Positions 34,595 to 45,100 of a stretch of DNA of 64,000 bases are shown in pieces. A program made the position numbers and the translations under genes. The DNA is from Sinomicrobium weinanense (GTDB lineage: Bacteria; Bacteroidota; Bacteroidia; Flavobacteriales; Flavobacteriaceae), in the NCBI RefSeq assembly GCF_018863395.1, contig NZ_JAHKRR010000005.1, positions 62,001-126,000 of the forward strand, given 5' to 3'. Positions within the stretch are counted from its first letter, which is position 1, and each line of letters starts with the position of its first letter. The notes beneath the pieces are model-generated. The model was not told the origin of the DNA. It saw only the letters and a program-made list of their open reading frames with translations, and searched no databases.

Positions 34595-37267
34595 TTAGTT
34601 TTCCGTAAATTCTATCACTTCCCCTCCTTTGCGGGAAAGTTTTGTCCCGTTCCGGGTGTAGTACTGCCATTGCCCATCTTTTTTACACAATACGGGAAAA
34701 GACAGATCGACCCTGGTCTCGTAATGACGCATGCTCCTGTTCAGAATTACATCATCAAGTTCGACAGGAACAATTATTTTTCCATGCAGACCGGCCATAC
34801 CAAACTTTTCGGGAGGCATATGACCGGAATAAAAAGAACCGTTGATATATTTTCTCCCGCCTTTTTTCAGCAAAAATCCCTGTTCATTCTCAAAAGGATA
34901 TACAGCACTGTATCCGGGGGACAGGAGTACCTGACCCTGATGATCGGCCAGGCCTATTACCGCCAGGTCCGTATTTTCACTGTCCTGTTCAACCAGGAAC
35001 AAATGGTCTTTTGTGATGTATTTGAAATCGATGTCGGTATTACTGTAATAATGATATTTTAACGACACTATGATCTGGCCGGTGCTGTCTGCATAACCGT
35101 ATACAGGGGGAACGCGATTATCCGCCCCCTCTTTTCCCAGTAATGTTATTCCGTGTTTAAATTCTTCGGAGGTTACATCATATTCAAACGGGATCACGGT
35201 TTTGGCCTGTGTATCGATAAACCCAACCTTCAACTTACCGTTGATCATTTTATCTACCCGCGCCAGTCCGCTGGAGAATTTACCTATCAGGGAGCGGGTA
35301 TATGTGGTGTCTTTCTGACCATTATAATGATACGTGCTGTACTTTTCGGGATAGGCCTTCCCTTGTTCTATATTGTACAACTGTGCAGCAACGCTGTCTT
35401 TTGCTACCAGCAACACTTCCGGAGCACCGGTTTTCCACACCATCGGGTAATCGAGAACCATGCTTTTTTGAGTTTTCGTACGGAACAGGTTATAGCCCCC
35501 TTTACTTCTCAGCAGCCAGGTTTCACTGGTCAGCGGTGTAATTTCATCGTATTTTATGGGCAGGATCGTATTTCCTTCGGCGTCGAATATTCCTTTTAAG
35601 CGATTTTTATATTCATCTCCTGTTTCTGCCTGGATCCAGCCGTTGTCTAAAAAAGCAACTTTACTGTACCCTACAGGAAGGACCTGTTTTCCTTTTATGG
35701 TATATACCCCGTTCTTTCCTCCTCCGTAAGATCTTGTACTCACCCGGAGCAGGTTTCCCGATTCCGGTTTACCGATATGACCGTAAGCCGGGGAAATGAT
35801 CTCCCGTCCTGTTCCCAGGTCGTAAAGTCCCTTTTTTTCATTGTTTTCCACGATGAGCAGGGCAGGGTACTTTTTATCGTAATGATCCCATTTATCGTAT
35901 CTTACAGGCATTACCACCTGGCCGTCCAGGTCATACATGCCCACTTTGCCCTCATGGGTAACTTCCACCAACCCGAGAGAAGGGTCTTTGTTATAACTGG
36001 AAAATCCGCTGGAGGCATTTTTTACATTTTGAAATTCGGGAGGGACAAAGAGCCCGGTTTCAGGGTCAAAAAAGCCATATAATTCTCCTTCTTTTACGAC
36101 AATGATCCATGTATCCGGCCCATCCGGATGTGTTATTTTTATGGACGAGATGTCACTGTATACGGGGTCCAGCAGTTGCCTTCCTTTACGGTCGAGCAAA
36201 CTGTACATCCCTTCTACACTCACCACAAAATACGGCCCTTGTATGCTGATATCATCAAAATGGGTATCCAGAACGATATTTCCTTCCAGGTCTGCCAATC
36301 CTGTCTGGCCGTCCCTGTGCAGTAAAAGATAGGGCAACTCTCCTTTGCTGTAGAGGTTGAATGGTTCTTCAATATCGTCATAAACACAAGGCAGGAGCTC
36401 GGTCCCTTCAGCATTGACCAGGCCGGTCTTTCCGTCCTTCCGTACCCTTAACAGGCCTCCCCTTATAAGTTCGGCATCTGTAAAATCCTTAAATTCCTTT
36501 GCTGTCGGAATATATACAACCACCGGGGCACCGTTGCGTTTAAAGGACATCACCCATTCGTCACTACGCATATTCATAGGGGTGTGTTCATACCAGAAGG
36601 GGACCAGTACTTTATTGTTGAATGAAACAATCCCCCACTTCCCGTCTTTTTGTGCATATACATAGTCGGACTTACGGCCGCAGCCACCACAATAGTCCAA
36701 TCGGTCATAGGTAGCGGGAACGGTCATTTCCCGGGTTTTACTATTGTACACTCCCCAGTTTTCACCCTGTTTCACAGCATAGTGCATCCCATCCAGGAAG
36801 TAGTTGTTGCCAAATTGCGAAAGTTGCTGAAGCTGCGGCGGATCACTATCCAGGTTAAACCGGGGCTTTCCATACTTCCGGAACACCTCATCCGTAAGGT
36901 CGTATCCGGGTTTTAAGATCCACTTGCCATCAGGAGCCAGGATACCCCATTTGTTGTCCTTTTCCCGGAAGACCGCAAATACGGTTTGGGGAATACCATC
37001 AGGATCTTTTTTCAACTCATACCTGTACTGTTCAATGGCATCGGTCGTGCCAAAGGTATCTGCGCCATAGATACGGTCAAAGGCATATTGCCCGGTAGTG
37101 TCGATATAAAAACTTTTGCCGTTCTCTTCTACACGGGCAAAGTTCTTTACAAAACCGGAAAGTCCGTTTTTCACCTCTTCCCGGGCTTTGGCATCTGTAT
37201 TCTGGGCAAAAATATCCTGAGATAAAAACAGGGAAATCAATAAAACTAAAGCCGTGTGGGTTTTCAT
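34595..37267 (-). CDS. WG-repeat protein, secreted
   Basis: 890 residues from Met at 37267 (MKTHTALVLLISLFLSQDIFAQ), a signal peptide. The rest is built of roughly fifteen WG-like repeats of ~45-60 residues with the pattern D/E-G-K-W-G-(I/V)...G...(L/V)P..YD: DNKWGILAPDGKWILKPGY, DGKWGIVSFNNKVLVPFWY, DGKTGLVNAEGTELLPCVYDDI, EGKVGMYDLDGQVVMPVRYDKW. WG repeats are thought to form beta structures used in binding; no catalytic motif is visible. It sits between the amidohydrolase and the oxidoreductase genes, 148 bases after the former. Its function is unknown. Confidence 0.85.
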   Translation of the reverse strand: MKTHTALVLLISLFLSQDIFAQNTDAKAREEVKNGLSGFVKNFARVEENGKSFYIDTTGQYAFDRIYGADTFGTTDAIEQYRYELKKDPDGIPQTVFAVFREKDNKWGILAPDGKWILKPGYDLTDEVFRKYGKPRFNLDSDPPQLQQLSQFGNNYFLDGMHYAVKQGENWGVYNSKTREMTVPATYDRLDYCGGCGRKSDYVYAQKDGKWGIVSFNNKVLVPFWYEHTPMNMRSDEWVMSFKRNGAPVVVYIPTAKEFKDFTDAELIRGGLLRVRKDGKTGLVNAEGTELLPCVYDDIEEPFNLYSKGELPYLLLHRDGQTGLADLEGNIVLDTHFDDISIQGPYFVVSVEGMYSLLDRKGRQLLDPVYSDISSIKITHPDGPDTWIIVVKEGELYGFFDPETGLFVPPEFQNVKNASSGFSSYNKDPSLGLVEVTHEGKVGMYDLDGQVVMPVRYDKWDHYDKKYPALLIVENNEKKGLYDLGTGREIISPAYGHIGKPESGNLLRVSTRSYGGGKNGVYTIKGKQVLPVGYSKVAFLDNGWIQAETGDEYKNRLKGIFDAEGNTILPIKYDEITPLTSETWLLRSKGGYNLFRTKTQKSMVLDYPMVWKTGAPEVLLVAKDSVAAQLYNIEQGKAYPEKYSTYHYNGQKDTTYTRSLIGKFSSGLARVDKMINGKLKVGFIDTQAKTVIPFEYDVTSEEFKHGITLLGKEGADNRVPPVYGYADSTGQIIVSLKYHYYSNTDIDFKYITKDHLFLVEQDSENTDLAVIGLADHQGQVLLSPGYSAVYPFENEQGFLLKKGGRKYINGSFYSGHMPPEKFGMAGLHGKIIVPVELDDVILNRSMRHYETRVDLSFPVLCKKDGQWQYYTRNGTKLSRKGGEVIEFTEN

Positions 37268-37414
37268 CCTATACATCACAGACATACTCATTTTTTAAGT
37301 CGCAGCTAAATTTCCCGCGCTGGGATTTCAGCTTGTAAAACGACCTCAAAAGTACATCTTTCCCTTTCATTGACAAATCCCCTGGATCCGGTATTTTCCG
37401 CGATATCGATGCAA

Positions 37415-39010
37415 TTAATCGGCTTTTATCCCCGGCTGCACTATTTTATAAGCTGTTTTTGCTTTTTCTTTGGCCACGATCTCCTTTACATCTTCCAATA
37501 GTTTTTTGGCATCGTATATGATACCGTCTTTGATCGTGTACTTTACCCCTCCTACGCGGACTACTTCGTTATCTTCTGTAAGTCTTATGCTTCCGGTTCC
37601 GTACAGGACCTGAAAATTTTCCAGGGGATTTTCTTCAACAATGACAAAATCTGCCAGTTTTCCGGGTTCGACCGTACCGATCTTATCGTCCATCCCCAGG
37701 GATTCCGCTCCGTTAAGCGTGGCGGCTTTTATGACTTCCAGGGGGTGGAACCCGGATTCGCGCAGGAGCTCCAGTTCGCGGGGATACGCAAAACCGTACA
37801 GTTCGTAGATAAATCCGGCATCCGTTCCCACAGTTACCCGGCCACCCCGATTTTTATATTCATTTACGAAGGCCATCCACAGCCTGTAATTCTCTTTCCA
37901 TTCTATTTCCTGTTCCGTACCCCAGGAATGCCAATAAGACCCGTGCGACTGCCTGCTGGGGGCATAGAACTCCCAAAGGGAAGGCAGGGTGTATTCTTCG
38001 TGCCATTCAGCGCGCCGTGCCCGGGCCAGGTCCCTGTTTGCTTCGTAAATAACGAGGGTTGGGGACAGGGTAAAATCGAGGGAAAGGAGTTCGTTCATCA
38101 CTTCATTCCATTTTTCCGAATAGGGTTTTGCTGCCTGTTTCCACAACTGGCCGGCTTCTCCAAAGCGGTCCTGTTCATTCTGGTAGTTATAGTCGAGGGA
38201 ATAATACTGAACCGTCCTGTCGTCAAAAAGGGCCTCCGGGAGGCCATACCAGTGCTCCATGGAGTTAAGGCCGGCCCTGGCACTGTTCAACACATTCCAT
38301 CCTCCGACATAGATCTGGGCATGATGCATTTTGGACCGCAATCCCAGCTTTTTATTTTCATCCAGGGCTGCCGCCATGATCCTGGGAGGGGCGCCAAAGA
38401 ACTTGATCCCGTCAGCACCTTTTTTGGCATTCTGGCGCACCCATTCCCTGGCCTGTTCGGGAGTGGATATGGGAACATCGCTATTCCTGGCAAACCCGGT
38501 ATAGGCTTTTATTCTCGGGGCAGTGATCTCGTTGCTTTCGCTTTTTTTCTTTTCGTCCAACACCCAATCCAGTCCGTTACCGCAACCGGGGTCTGCAATG
38601 GTGGTCACCCCGTGCCCCATCCATAGCTTAAATACATATTCTGCGGGCGTGCCCTGGGATGTTCCTCCGATATGGGCATGAGTATCCACAAAACCGGGCA
38701 AAATATACATGCCGGATGCATCGAGTTCTTTACCCCCGGGTTTCAGTTCGGGGCGTTTTTCGGGGTCGATCTCCACTCCCGGGTAACCGACGGTTTTTAC
38801 ATCGACGATACGATTGTTCTCCACCACGATATCCACGGGGCCGATCGGTGGTGCCAGGGTACCGTTGATCAGGGTTGCCCCCCGGATGATGAGTTGTGGC
38901 CATGGGCCTTCGCCTTCTTCCCTGGACGGGGCCTTTTCTATCTGGGCATATGTATGGAACGCAGACATGACAGTACATGTCAGAAGCAGGTATATTTTCA
39001 GTATTCTCAT
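37415..39010 (-). CDS. Secreted amidohydrolase (imidazolonepropionase/prolidase-like)
   Basis: 531 residues with a signal peptide ending near TYAQ. Amidohydrolase features: LIIRGATLINGTLAPP, then ASGMYILPGFVDTHAHIGG with the metal-binding His-x-His, MHHAQIYVGGW and SMEHWYGLP carrying further His, VTVGTDAGF with the catalytic Asp (about residue 405), and GTVEPGKLADFVIVEENPLENF at the end. The family hydrolyses C-N or similar bonds with one or two metal ions; related secreted enzymes include Xaa-Pro dipeptidases. It lies 112 bases after an S10 carboxypeptidase gene, which supports peptide breakdown in the periplasm (inference). Confidence 0.87.
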   Translation of the reverse strand: MRILKIYLLLTCTVMSAFHTYAQIEKAPSREEGEGPWPQLIIRGATLINGTLAPPIGPVDIVVENNRIVDVKTVGYPGVEIDPEKRPELKPGGKELDASGMYILPGFVDTHAHIGGTSQGTPAEYVFKLWMGHGVTTIADPGCGNGLDWVLDEKKKSESNEITAPRIKAYTGFARNSDVPISTPEQAREWVRQNAKKGADGIKFFGAPPRIMAAALDENKKLGLRSKMHHAQIYVGGWNVLNSARAGLNSMEHWYGLPEALFDDRTVQYYSLDYNYQNEQDRFGEAGQLWKQAAKPYSEKWNEVMNELLSLDFTLSPTLVIYEANRDLARARRAEWHEEYTLPSLWEFYAPSRQSHGSYWHSWGTEQEIEWKENYRLWMAFVNEYKNRGGRVTVGTDAGFIYELYGFAYPRELELLRESGFHPLEVIKAATLNGAESLGMDDKIGTVEPGKLADFVIVEENPLENFQVLYGTGSIRLTEDNEVVRVGGVKYTIKDGIIYDAKKLLEDVKEIVAKEKAKTAYKIVQPGIKAD

Positions 39011-39122
39011 AAGAATTTTGCTTTACGGGTTATGCTTTATAAATATAACAAGGCGCTACGGAAGGCCCCGGGATATTGCACTCTTAACCTGAGCATTATA
39101 TCATTTATACGGGGCCATTGCA

Positions 39123-40619
39123 TTATTTCCGCGTATATTGTGCAGGTTCCTGTTCTTCGGGTGTGGATGCCCGGATAAATTCGCGGATATGTTCGTTGGC
39201 CGTGGCCAGGTCTTCATTCCGGAGGTACATCATATGGCCGCTGCGGTATCCTTTCCAGCTCATACGGTCGCGGAGTTTGCCGCTGGGGTCCATTTGCCAC
39301 AGGTTGTATTTGGAATTAAAGTAATCGGTTCCGCCATCGTAGTATCCCGACTGTACCATCACTTTCAGGTACGGGTTCTGCGCCATGGCCTGGCGGAGGT
39401 CTTCGGCCGTGGTGTTACCGCTCCTGTCCCACGGCCGTACAGGGCCGAACATATAGTATTTCAGGTCGGTGTCATATTTCAGGTAATTCTTTACGTAATA
39501 ATTGACCGCAGGTGTAAATGAGTGTAGCCAGGTGGTGAGTTCGGGAGAATAATCAGGGCGTTCCCCCGCATCCATCCGGTCTATACCGAGATACCTGGAA
39601 TCCAGCCTTCCTATGGTAAAGCCCTCATCCCGCAGGAGCTCTTTCCAGAAGAAAGATCTGGGGATCCTGAGGTTGTGTTCCAAAATCACTTTTTCAGACA
39701 AACCGGAATAATGGGCAATGCGGGCGGCTACTTTTTGTTTTTCGCCCTGCGGCAGAAAGCCTCCTTTGGCTATTGCAGGGACCAGTTCATTTATGGTATA
39801 CTGTTCCACTTCAGGCAATATGTCGGTGAGGTCCCTGGACTGCAGGTCCTGTGGCAACTTTTTATGGAACCAGGCTGTGGCCGTATAATAGGGCAAAAAG
39901 TTGGCCGCCCCTACGGCTACTCCCCTTTCTATACCCAGGTTGGTGGGCGATACCAGTATAACCCCGTTCAGGTACATCCAGTGTGAATTCTGAAGTTCCA
40001 GGGAAAGGCCGGAAACACGCGGAGTACCATAGCTTTCACCAATAAGGTATTTCGGGGACTCCCAGCGGTTATGACGGGTAACAAAGGTGTCTATCCAGCT
40101 GGCCAGATATTTGATATCCTGCTTAACTCCAAAAAAGGTCTTCTGTTTTTCTTTATCGCTCAGGCTGTCTACGGCCCTGGAATAGCCGGTATTGACCGGG
40201 TTGACATAGACAATGTCAGCTACATCGAGTATGGAATTCGGATTGTCTTTAACACCATAGGGCTGTATGGGATAGCCTTCTTCGTCTATGGTAAGGATCT
40301 TCGGTCCGGTATATGCCAGGTGCATCCATACCGACGCAGAACCCGGTCCCCCGTTAAACGAAATGATCAGCGGCCTTCTGGCCTTGTCCTTGACATCAGA
40401 CCGTTCATAATAGGTAAAGAACAGCCCTGCAATGATCTTTCCTTTATCGTCCCAGACCGGTTGTTTTCCGGTGGTTGCGGTATATTTTACCGGGGTTCCC
40501 TTTATGGTTACCTGCCCGGTGGTGGTCACCGTGGAATCCATACTGGTATTGAGTTGCTGACCTTTTAAGGGTAATGCAACAAGTATACAAACGGCTATAA
40601 ATATGTAAATCTTGTTCAT
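39123..40619 (-). CDS. Serine carboxypeptidase-like peptidase, family S10
   Basis: 498 residues with a signal peptide (about 1-21). The alpha/beta-hydrolase S10 pattern is plain: FNGGPGSASVWMHLAYTGP (oxyanion region), DIVYVNPVNTGYSRAV, LIGESYGTPRVSGLS with the nucleophile Ser, MVQSGYYDGGTDYF near the acidic residue, and WKGYRSGHMMYLRNEDL with the catalytic His. Members release C-terminal amino acids, usually at acidic pH. It follows the SusC/SusD pair at 40732-45722 on the same strand, so it may process imported peptides in the periplasm. Confidence 0.9.
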   Translation of the reverse strand: MNKIYIFIAVCILVALPLKGQQLNTSMDSTVTTTGQVTIKGTPVKYTATTGKQPVWDDKGKIIAGLFFTYYERSDVKDKARRPLIISFNGGPGSASVWMHLAYTGPKILTIDEEGYPIQPYGVKDNPNSILDVADIVYVNPVNTGYSRAVDSLSDKEKQKTFFGVKQDIKYLASWIDTFVTRHNRWESPKYLIGESYGTPRVSGLSLELQNSHWMYLNGVILVSPTNLGIERGVAVGAANFLPYYTATAWFHKKLPQDLQSRDLTDILPEVEQYTINELVPAIAKGGFLPQGEKQKVAARIAHYSGLSEKVILEHNLRIPRSFFWKELLRDEGFTIGRLDSRYLGIDRMDAGERPDYSPELTTWLHSFTPAVNYYVKNYLKYDTDLKYYMFGPVRPWDRSGNTTAEDLRQAMAQNPYLKVMVQSGYYDGGTDYFNSKYNLWQMDPSGKLRDRMSWKGYRSGHMMYLRNEDLATANEHIREFIRASTPEEQEPAQYTRK

Positions 40620-40680
40620 GGTTTGGTTGTTTTTTGGTTAAAATTATTAGTGCTGTATACATATTATTAAACTTTGGTTT

Positions 40681-40730
40681 ATCCTAAGCATGCCCGCACT
40701 GAGCGTAGCTGAAGTGTCGAATGACCCAGG
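40681..40730. repeat. Partial dispersed repeat before the S10 gene
   Basis: The segment 'gcccgcactgagcgtagctgaagtgtcgaatgac' matches the inner part of the element near 15.25 kb (gctgagtgtagccgaagtg). It fills much of the 112-base gap between susD and the S10 peptidase gene. Confidence 0.45.
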
Positions 40731-40731
40731 G

Positions 40732-42156
40732 TCAATTTATATCCCAGAAAAGTTTTGTCGTCAACAGGTCGCCTCCTATTGCCGCTGCGGCGCTTTCATA
40801 ATTGGAACGATTCAGGTTTTGTTCTGAAATGGGATAAATAAGCCTTACGGGAACTATATCTACATAAGCCCCGGGTGGAGCCATAAGTTCCGGATAGTCT
40901 ATACGCCTGTATTCGGTCCACGCTTCGAGGCCCTGGTTGAAGAGGGCTATCCATTTCTGTTCCCCTATCTTCTGTTTCCAGTCTCCTGTGGCCGTACTAT
41001 AAGCTACTTCCGGTTGTTGTAAATAGGTTTCTGCGCCTGTTACCCCGTAATATTCAAAAGATGCTTTTATGGCCGTATTGTAATGCGCTTCGGCGTCAGT
41101 AACGGAAGCAATGTTGCGTTCGGCGGCCTCGGCCAGAAGAAATTCTACCGTGGCATAGTCCAGGAATATTACGGAGGTTGTGGGTTCGTAGAACAGCAGC
41201 CCGAAACGGGAGTAGGAGTCATAAGAGACCACTTCTCCGGGAGGCGATCCTACATACATGCCGTTGACATCCTGGAAGAACACGCTTCTCCTGGGGTCTT
41301 CCAGTTCGTTCATCAGGTCTATAAACGGTTTTGCTCCTACAAAATCCCTCCGGTTCCCGACGGCCAGGTCGGTCCATAATTCATTGGTATTCGGCGGGGC
41401 GCTCAGGTGTTCTACCTGGGCAATATCTTCATTGGAGGTAAAAACACCCGGAAGCGCCCCGGCAATGACCTCAGCAGCCAGCCCGGGATCGGAATCCGCT
41501 ATACGCATTCCCATTTGCAAAAGCAGGGAATTGCCGAATTTTTTCCACAAAGCAACATCGCCCGCGTAGAGTATGTCGTTCTCCCAGCTGGCTTCCGATG
41601 TGTCCAGGTTATTGACCGCGGCCCTCAACCTGCCCAGCAGGTCTTCGTATATGGTCCTGGCATCGTCGTACTCCGGCGATATGTTATTTACATCCAGGGC
41701 TCCGCTATAAGGAATATTGCCAAAAGACTCTACCAGTTTGGCATAGGTAAAGACTTTCATGACCTCAATAGTGGCCAGTCTGTTCCGATTGACCACCTCA
41801 TTGGCGGATTCATCGGCCAGCATCTCGCTTTCAACGACCCCCGAACTTTTTTCCAGGTTGATCAGGACTCCCATATATACATTGCTCCAGGCAAAATTGG
41901 AAAAGTAGGTAGCCCCTTCATTATAGGTCACCGAAGAGATCTGCTGTGCCAGTATCCGGGTGGTATTGAACGGATTCCCGTCTGCACCGTAGGTGATGCC
42001 GCTCAACAGATCGGACATATTCTTTATGGCCAGATTAAAAAAGCTATCTGCCGGGGCATCGGTAACGTTCTTTCTATCCACATTCCTGTCTTCCAGATCT
42101 TCGGAACACGAGAACAGTATAAAGAATATGGAAAACACGATAAAAGAGTTTTTCAT
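40732..42156 (-). CDS. SusD-like_2-type nutrient-binding lipoprotein
   Basis: 474 residues, lipobox LFSC followed by the acidic SEDLED. The pattern NVDRKNVTDAPADSFFNLAIKNMSDLL, then QQISSVTYNEGATYF, KVFTYAKLVESFGNIPYSGAL, DVALWKKFGNSLLLQMGMRIAD and EFLLAEAAERNI belongs to the SusD-like_2 branch (PF12771-type), which is often paired with SusC proteins that import peptides or other non-starch cargo. Its start is 17 bases after the susC stop. Confidence 0.92.
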   Translation of the reverse strand: MKNSFIVFSIFFILFSCSEDLEDRNVDRKNVTDAPADSFFNLAIKNMSDLLSGITYGADGNPFNTTRILAQQISSVTYNEGATYFSNFAWSNVYMGVLINLEKSSGVVESEMLADESANEVVNRNRLATIEVMKVFTYAKLVESFGNIPYSGALDVNNISPEYDDARTIYEDLLGRLRAAVNNLDTSEASWENDILYAGDVALWKKFGNSLLLQMGMRIADSDPGLAAEVIAGALPGVFTSNEDIAQVEHLSAPPNTNELWTDLAVGNRRDFVGAKPFIDLMNELEDPRRSVFFQDVNGMYVGSPPGEVVSYDSYSRFGLLFYEPTTSVIFLDYATVEFLLAEAAERNIASVTDAEAHYNTAIKASFEYYGVTGAETYLQQPEVAYSTATGDWKQKIGEQKWIALFNQGLEAWTEYRRIDYPELMAPPGAYVDIVPVRLIYPISEQNLNRSNYESAAAAIGGDLLTTKLFWDIN

Positions 42157-42173
42157 GACAGTTGAGTTTTTAG

Positions 42174-45100
42174 TTAGAATTGAAGTTGCAGGTTTACCCC
42201 AAAATTCCGTGTTGACGGCAGCACTCCATTCTGGAACCCCTGTAAATTACCGGAGCTTAAATTGGCTTCCGGGTCGGAAAAAGGCAGGTTTTTGTGAATG
42301 ATCCACAGATTAGACCCCACAAGGCCAACTCTCAGCGACTCCAGATGAAGTTTTTCCATAAAAACCATTCTGGGCAATGTATAGGTCAGGGTCACTTCCC
42401 GGAGCTTGACATAAGATGCGTCATAGATAAAACTGGCGTCAGGAGCCTTGATGCTACCCGTGGCATTGGTATAGATGTCCATGCCCGTACGTATGGTATT
42501 TGGACTGCCGTCGGGCGCAACTCCGTCGAGTATGATACCTCCGCCGTTTTCCAGAGAGTTCCGGACGGGGTTCCCCAGGTCGTTCAGCCCGGCCGAGTAG
42601 CCGTACAGTCCTGACCTGTTCCCCGTAGAAATATCCTGGGAAAACACATCGCCGCCCTTCTGAATGTCGATCAGAAAACTAAAGCTCAGGTTTTTGTACC
42701 TGAATTCATTGGAGATCCCTCCGTTCCAATCGGGTGTGATATTACCGATAACATTATTGGAAGTAGTGGTACGTTCGTATTCTCCGGTTTCCTGGTTAAT
42801 GACCCTTTTTCCATCGCGATAAATAAAGTCCGTCCCCTGGATGGTGCCATAGGGTTCTCCGACAGTGGCATTGATGGTCACTCCGGAAACGCTTCCCAAT
42901 TGCAGGTTACTTCCTCCTTCGAACAGGGAAAGTACCCTGCTTTTGTTTTTGGCCCAGTTCAGGTTGATATCCCAGTTGAAATCCTCGCCGGATATGATCG
43001 TACCGGACAAGGCAACCTCAAGCCCCTTGTTTTCAATTTCTCCTGCATTTACATACTTTGCAGCATATCCGGTAGCAGTAGATATAGCCACCGGCATGAT
43101 CTGGTCTTTGGAATTGGTCTTGTAAGCTGACAGGTCCATCCGGATTCTGTTGTCCAGAAAGCGTAGTTCCAGGCCACCTTCCACGCTTACTGTTCTTTCG
43201 GGTAAAAGGTCTTCGTTATTCTTGGTAGATTTCACCCCGTATAACGGAATTGAACCGAACGGTGTGGGCTTGTTAAGAACATCCCAGAGGCTGTTGGCCG
43301 GTGCCGAACTCCCCACCTCGGCATAATTAAGCCTGAATTTCCCGAATGAGAGCACTTCGCTTTCGATAAGATTGGAGAACAGGAAACTCGTGGAAATCGA
43401 AGGGTAGAAATAGGTGCTGTTCTCGGGTGGCAAGGTGGAGGAATGATCGAACCTCCCTGTAAGGTCCAGGTACAACAGGTTGTTGTATCCTAAAGACAAC
43501 AGGCCGTAATACCCGTCTACCCCGATCCTTTCTTCTATTTCTTCCGGGGCATTCGGGACATTTACCGAATTAGACAGGGAGAAGATCCCGGGAATGACCA
43601 GTCCCCCGTTCGTAACCGCGTAGATGGAACTAAAGTCATTCCTCCGGATATTGATCCCCAGAACCCCGCTGATATTGAATTTATCGGTGACGTACTTGTT
43701 GTAATTCAGCATAAGATCGTAGTTCATTTCACTGTAATTGATATTTCTCCTGGAATATCTTCCCACGGCTCCGGCAGTACCTTCATTAATGCGTTCTTCC
43801 TGGAGAAATGAATAGGTATCGAGCGAAACCTTTCCTTCTACATTCAGCCAATCTTTGAATTTATATTTGATGGAAGCATTACCGAAAATACGGCTCCTCG
43901 TATCATCTTCATAATTTTCATAGACCACCCAATAGGGATTGTCTATCGTCCCTCCCATAAAAGGGTCGATGTTTTTTCCGGTGTTGAAATACGCTCTCTT
44001 CAATTCCTGTATCCCTACGTTCATGGCCCAGTACTTACGCATGGACGCTACAACGTTACCGGCATTATCCCCGGTTTCATTACCTGTACGGTTTCGCCCC
44101 AGGGCATCGGTCTTGACATAATTTGCACTTCCGGCCACGCTGAGCTTTTCGGAAATATCGAAAGAAGTGTTTATCGAAATATTGTCTCTGGACAAATTAC
44201 TGTTGGGCATAATCCCCTCCTGATAGAAATTGGTATAGGCTATCCTATAGGTTGCCCTATCACTGCTTCCGGCAAAGGAAATGCTGTTGGTGGTGGTCAC
44301 GGGGGTCTCGAAGAAGGTGATCAGTTTATCTTTCGGCGCTTCCCAGGGTGTTGGTTTCAGGTAATTGGGAGATTCCGGGTAAAAGGAATCCCATTGATAT
44401 ACCAATAAGTTTGAATCGAACGGTGCTCCGTATGAACCGTAGGCCGTGGAAGGAGAAACCAGGTCGGGAACCCCGTCCCCGTCTACATCCCTCTCCTGAA
44501 AAAAACTGTTGTTATCCGGTCCGTATATGGCTCCATACCCTGTACCGTACTTATATTGATAATCGGGCCATGTAGACTTGTCTACCCACCCCACCGTTAC
44601 GCTCGAATTGACAGTGACTGTTGGTTTTTTCCCGGCACCGCTACCGGATTTTGTGGTGATGATCACTGCCCCGTTCGTTGCCCTGGAACCATAGAGCGCG
44701 GTTGCAGCAGCACCTTTGAGGATGTTTATGGACTCAATATCATTGGGGTTGATATCTGAGGCCAGGTTACCGTAATCGAACCCTCCGGCACCGGTTTGCT
44801 GGTCTGAAGTGTTGAAGTTTGAGTTGTTGACAGGCACTCCATCCACGACAAACAGGGCCTGGTTGTTCCCGGTTAGCGACGTACTTCCCCGGATAACCAC
44901 ATTACTGGAACCGCCAAGGTTCGTATTCTTCCGGATCTGAACGCCGGCCACTTTACCGGACAGGGAATTGACCACATTGTCTGACGGCACTTTATTCACG
45001 TTTTCCCCGTCTACCTCCTGGGTAGCATATCCAAGGGATTTTTTTTCCCTGGAGATCCCCATGGCCGTGACCACAACTTCGTCGAGCTTGGCCGAGTCTT

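Noticed and set aside
37304..37333. Hairpin AGCTAAAT...ATTTCAGCT between the amidohydrolase and WG genes as a terminator
   Set aside because: The stem has bulges and the minus-strand transcript has A-rich rather than U-rich sequence after it.
37745..38626. Open frame of 293 codons on the plus strand
   Set aside because: It is antisense to the amidohydrolase and has no recognisable signal or domain.
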